Assembly (NCBI GenBank): GCA_050248995.1
Contig: JBFWRI010000001.1
Span: 1 to 64,000, forward strand
Reading direction: 5' to 3'
Source: JBFWRI01 sp050248995
GTDB lineage: Bacteria > Pseudomonadota > Alphaproteobacteria > JAIXQD01
DNA: 64,000 bases
A model generated the notes under the pieces. The model was not told where the DNA came from. It did no database searches and saw only the letters and a list, made by a program, of their open reading frames with translations. The position numbers and the translations under genes are program-made. Below are positions 60,985 through 64,000 of the stretch, one piece after another (position 1 is the first letter of the stretch; every line of letters starts with the position of its first letter).

Positions 60985-62199
60985 ATGCGTCTCGCCGCGC
61001 TTGTTGCTTTCGTCTTTTTTACCCTGCCGGCGTTGGCCCAGCCTGCCGGCATGGAAATGCCCCCGCCACCGGTTGAAGTGACAGTCGCATCACACCAGCC
61101 GTTGTTTACGTCTATCAGTGCCATTGGTTCATTGACGGCTAACGAAAGCGTGGTGATCCGCCCCGAGATGCCGGGCCTGATCAAAAGCATTTCATTCGAA
61201 GAAGGACAACCGGTCAAGAAAGGCGACCCGCTTCTGCAACTGGAAGAAAACGCATTGTCGGCCGAAGCGCGTGCAGCACAGTCCAGCGCCCGCCTTGGCA
61301 GCGCCAATCTTGAGCGCGAGCGCAAGCTGAAGGCATCGGGCTATACAACGCAGCGTGCGCTGGATGAAGCGCGCACAACAGCCGCTGCCAACCGCGCCGA
61401 AGCTGATGTTGCCAAGATCCGCCTGAACAAGACCATCGTACGCGCACCATTCGACGGAATCGCAGGATTGCGGCAGGTGAGCCTTGGTGATTACGTCAAC
61501 ACGGGCCAGAACCTTGTAAACCTTGAGCAGATCGACCCGATGAAGCTGAATTTCAGCGTGCCGGAAGTCTTTCTGGCCGACCTGAAGGCGGGCATGCCGG
61601 TTGAAGTTCAGGTCGATGCCTATCCGGGCGAGGCTTTCAGCGGCGTCATTTACGCGGTTGATCCCAAGATCGACATGGTCACGCGCACCATCGCAGCGCG
61701 CGCCCGTATTGATAACCCTGATGGTAAACTGCGACCAGGCTTATTTGCGCGCGTCAGCCTGCCGATGACGGGCGGGCGCACCATGATCGTTGTGCCCGAA
61801 ACCGCACTGGTGCCGGAAGGCAGCAAGATGTATGCGTGGCGCATTGTCGATAACAAAGCGCAGCGCATCGAAGTGAAGATGGGCCAGCGCAACGCCGGCA
61901 TGGTCGAAGTGGTTGATGGCTTGCAAGATGGTGACACGGTCATCGTCACCGGCCAGATGCGTTTGATGGACGGCGGCCCGGTTAATATCGTCAATACCAT
62001 TAAGCCGAAAGAACAACCTGTGACTCAGGTCGAGCCTGTGGCCCCGGCCGCAGAATTGGCGCCAGCCATGGTGCCCGGTGATGCGCCGTCGGAAATCGTT
62101 CCCATGCCCGAAGCGGCACCCGCCGTACCTGCGCCGATCGACCTTCCAGCCGATGCGCCCGAGGCTACCGTCACTGTTCCGGCCGAGGTAGCTGAATAA
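60985..62199 (+). CDS. RND efflux periplasmic adaptor (MFP)
   Basis: 404 aa with a Sec signal (RLAALVAFVFFTLPALAQ). The membrane-fusion layout is clear: a beta start (VTVASHQPLFTSISAIGSL), split lipoyl domain (RPEMPGLIKSISFEEGQPVK), coiled-coil hairpin, and beta-barrel (VYAVDPKIDMVTRTIAARAR-like region). After about residue 340 there is an unusual 60-residue Pro/Ala/Glu tail. The ATG at 60985 has GGAG 5 bases upstream. It overlaps the permease start by one base (TAATG). Confidence 0.9.
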   Translation: MRLAALVAFVFFTLPALAQPAGMEMPPPPVEVTVASHQPLFTSISAIGSLTANESVVIRPEMPGLIKSISFEEGQPVKKGDPLLQLEENALSAEARAAQSSARLGSANLERERKLKASGYTTQRALDEARTTAAANRAEADVAKIRLNKTIVRAPFDGIAGLRQVSLGDYVNTGQNLVNLEQIDPMKLNFSVPEVFLADLKAGMPVEVQVDAYPGEAFSGVIYAVDPKIDMVTRTIAARARIDNPDGKLRPGLFARVSLPMTGGRTMIVVPETALVPEGSKMYAWRIVDNKAQRIEVKMGQRNAGMVEVVDGLQDGDTVIVTGQMRLMDGGPVNIVNTIKPKEQPVTQVEPVAPAAELAPAMVPGDAPSEIVPMPEAAPAVPAPIDLPADAPEATVTVPAEVAE

Positions 62200-64000
62200 T
62201 GGATGCCGCGCCAAAAAAACAAATGGGCCTGACCGAGCTGTTCATCCGCCGCCCCATTTTCGCGACGGTACTGAACCTTGTGCTCATCCTGCTGGGCGTT
62301 GTGGCGTTCAACCAGCTGACGTTGCGTGAATACCCGGCGATCGACCGTCCGGTGGTCAACGTCGATGTCGATTACCGGGGCGCCAGCGCTGAAATCATGG
62401 AATCACAGGTCACGCAGCCGATCGAAGACGCGCTGTCGGGCATCGAAGGTATCGATTTCATCGCGTCGGAAAGCCGCACTGAGCGGTCGTCGATCACTGT
62501 GCAGTTCAACCTCGACCGCGATATGGATGCGGCGGCATCCGATGTGCGCGATCGTGTCAGCCGTGCCCGCAAGCAGCTGCCCGACGAAGCCGAAGAGCCG
62601 ATTGTTAGCAAGGTGGAATCCGACGCGCAGCCCATCATCTATCTGGCCTTCCGCAGCGACCGTATGACGCCGCTGGAAGTGACCGATTACGCCGACCGCG
62701 TGGTGAAAGACCAGCTGGAAACGCTGCCCGGCGTGGCCAGCGTCAATATCTTCGGCGCCCGGCGCTATGCGATGCGCGTCTGGCTCGATCGCGATCGTCT
62801 GGCGGGATACAAGCTGACGCCAACCGACATTGAAAACGCCATCCGCGCCCAGAACGCTGAAATTCCGGCAGGCCGTATCGAAGGACTGGACCGCGAATTC
62901 ACCGTGCTGGCTGAAACCGACCTGAAAACACCGGCCGAGTTCGACAAGATCATCGTGAAAGAAGTCGACGGCGTTCCGGTTTATCTGGGGCAGGTGGCGC
63001 GCGTTGTCGAAGCTGCCGAGGATGAGCGCAGCATCGCCCGCTATAATGGCGAGCCCGCGATTGCCATGGGTATCGTGCGCCAGTCCACCGCCAACCCGCT
63101 CGATCTTTCAAAAGCGCTGCAAGAAAAACTGCCCAAGATCGAAGCCGCGCTACCCGAAGGCATGAAGCTGTCGACGGCGTATGACACAACAGTCTTCATT
63201 AATAAGTCGATTCAGGCCGTATTTATAACCATTTTTGAAGCCATCCTGCTGGTCGTGCTGGTCATCTTCCTGTTCCTGCGGTCGTTCCGCGCCATGCTGG
63301 TGCCGGTTGTCGCCATTCCCGTCTGCCTTGTTGCCAGTTTCGCGTTGATGTCGCTGTTCGGTTTCAGTTTGAACACGCTGACGCTGCTGGCGCTGGTTAT
63401 CGCCATCGGTCTTGTGGTTGATGATGCCATCGTCATGCTGGAAAACATCACGCGCTATATTGAAGCCGGGGAAGATCCGTTTACAGCGGCGCTAAAGGGC
63501 GCGAAGGAGATCACATTCGCCGTTATCGCCATGACGCTGACATTGGCCGCCGTGTTCGCACCCGTGGCGTTTTCAACCGGCATCACCGGCAAGATCTTTA
63601 CCGAATTCGCGCTGACACTGGCCGGCGCCGTCATCATCTCGGGTTTTGTGGCACTGACGCTGACCCCCACCATGTGCGCCCGCGTCCTAAGCCATGCCCA
63701 TACCAGCGGGCGCTTTTATGAATGGATCGAACGGCGCCTGAACGGCATCACCGAGCGCTATCGTCGCCGGCTGGCGTGGGCCCTGAACCACCGCAAAATC
63801 ATCGTCGGCATCATGCTGCTGTCGGTCATGGCTACCGGCTTCATGTTTACGCAGTTACCACGCGAACTGGCACCGTATGAAGACCGTAACCTGATTTTCA
63901 GTATCGCCATCGGCCCTGAAGGGGCGACGCCCGAGTTCATGGACCGCTATATCAAGCAGGTCGAGGATGTGTTCCGCAGCATTCCCGAGCGCGAACGCAT
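62199..64000 (+). CDS. RND efflux permease, N-terminal part (runs off right edge)
   Basis: Open frame of 600 visible codons from the ATG at 62199, continuing beyond the window. The N-terminus (MGLTELFIRRPIFATVLNLV) and porter-domain segments (DVDYRGASAEIMESQVTQPI) match HAE1-type RND pumps. The TM4 proton-relay pair is in ALVIAIGLVVDDAIVMLENI. It exports drugs or other hydrophobic compounds with the preceding adaptor; no outer-membrane channel gene lies within the window. Substrate unknown. Confidence 0.93.
   Translation, partial: MDAAPKKQMGLTELFIRRPIFATVLNLVLILLGVVAFNQLTLREYPAIDRPVVNVDVDYRGASAEIMESQVTQPIEDALSGIEGIDFIASESRTERSSITVQFNLDRDMDAAASDVRDRVSRARKQLPDEAEEPIVSKVESDAQPIIYLAFRSDRMTPLEVTDYADRVVKDQLETLPGVASVNIFGARRYAMRVWLDRDRLAGYKLTPTDIENAIRAQNAEIPAGRIEGLDREFTVLAETDLKTPAEFDKIIVKEVDGVPVYLGQVARVVEAAEDERSIARYNGEPAIAMGIVRQSTANPLDLSKALQEKLPKIEAALPEGMKLSTAYDTTVFINKSIQAVFITIFEAILLVVLVIFLFLRSFRAMLVPVVAIPVCLVASFALMSLFGFSLNTLTLLALVIAIGLVVDDAIVMLENITRYIEAGEDPFTAALKGAKEITFAVIAMTLTLAAVFAPVAFSTGITGKIFTEFALTLAGAVIISGFVALTLTPTMCARVLSHAHTSGRFYEWIERRLNGITERYRRRLAWALNHRKIIVGIMLLSVMATGFMFTQLPRELAPYEDRNLIFSIAIGPEGATPEFMDRYIKQVEDVFRSIPERER

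Noticed and set aside
1..64000. CRISPR arrays, insertion sequences, prophage, rRNA
   Set aside because: No regularly spaced repeats, transposase, integrase, phage structural genes or rRNA sequence were seen on either strand.

Overview
The window reads as a chromosome segment of a flagellated, Gram-negative alphaproteobacterium of moderately high GC. This is inferred from several signs: a tRNA-Trp-secE-nusG cluster, a YerC/TrpR-type regulator, a 17 kDa surface-antigen lipoprotein, a near-perfect RpoN promoter on a flagellar hook gene, and a perfect CtrA-type box. Dot/Icm-like (type IVB) secretion genes beside ordinary housekeeping genes would suit a Micavibrio-like or Rhodospirillales-related free-living or predatory bacterium. 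The taxon cannot be fixed from the sequence alone. Gene density is very high, with many 1-4 bp overlaps, and no insertion sequence, phage, CRISPR array or rRNA was seen.

Layout. 1-6.5 kb: a partial unknown gene leaving the left edge, then a sigma-54-driven flagellar block (flgE, flgK, flgL) and a regulatory-domain methyltransferase. 6.7-13.8 kb: a four-gene type IVB secretion block (DotO/IcmB ATPase, DotM/IcmP, an unknown one-helix membrane protein, DotL/IcmO coupling ATPase). 13.8-19.4 kb, minus strand: LysE-type exporter, then rpmI, rplT, terminator, pheS, a histidine phosphatase and pheT. 19.5-23.3 kb: murJ, an Nfu Fe-S scaffold, an FMN reductase, tsaB and rimI. 23.3-29.8 kb: sppA, fabI, a short DnaJ-family chaperone and several small envelope proteins and lipoproteins. 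29.9-37.1 kb: photolyase, a lipoprotein paired with a shortened alpha-2-macroglobulin-like protein, a Kef-type antiporter, corA, folD and yggT.

37.2-43.3 kb: tRNA-Ala(CGC), two unknown genes, a large subtilisin-like lipoprotein with an outer-membrane-like C-terminus, an AT-rich 443 bp gap, then tRNA-Trp, secE, nusG, a tiny membrane protein and a GNAT. 43.2-47 kb: an N-formylglutamate amidohydrolase-like gene, a divergent glutamate-cysteine ligase family gene and a yerC-type regulator behind a striking TTAA-phased palindrome. 47-52.2 kb: two divergent arms (uvrC and miaA), each followed with a 4 bp overlap by a solute-binding-protein gene; the two binding proteins are paralogues. 52.2-59.7 kb: a CtrA-box-preceded Cys-rich secreted protein, degP, hflC and hflK (envelope proteolysis control), Mrp/ApbC without its usual N-terminal domain, and secreted unknowns. 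59.8-64 kb: exported MsrB and MsrA and an RND efflux adaptor with its permease, which runs off the right edge.

The themes are envelope quality control (DegP, HflKC, SppA, exported Msr enzymes, RND efflux), motility, and a type IVB secretion core. The best candidates for something undescribed are the T4BSS block with its unknown DotM-DotL linker protein, the mini alpha-2-macroglobulin plus lipoprotein pair, the module shared by FlgE and FlgL, and the mirrored uvrC/miaA plus orphan binding-protein arrangement.
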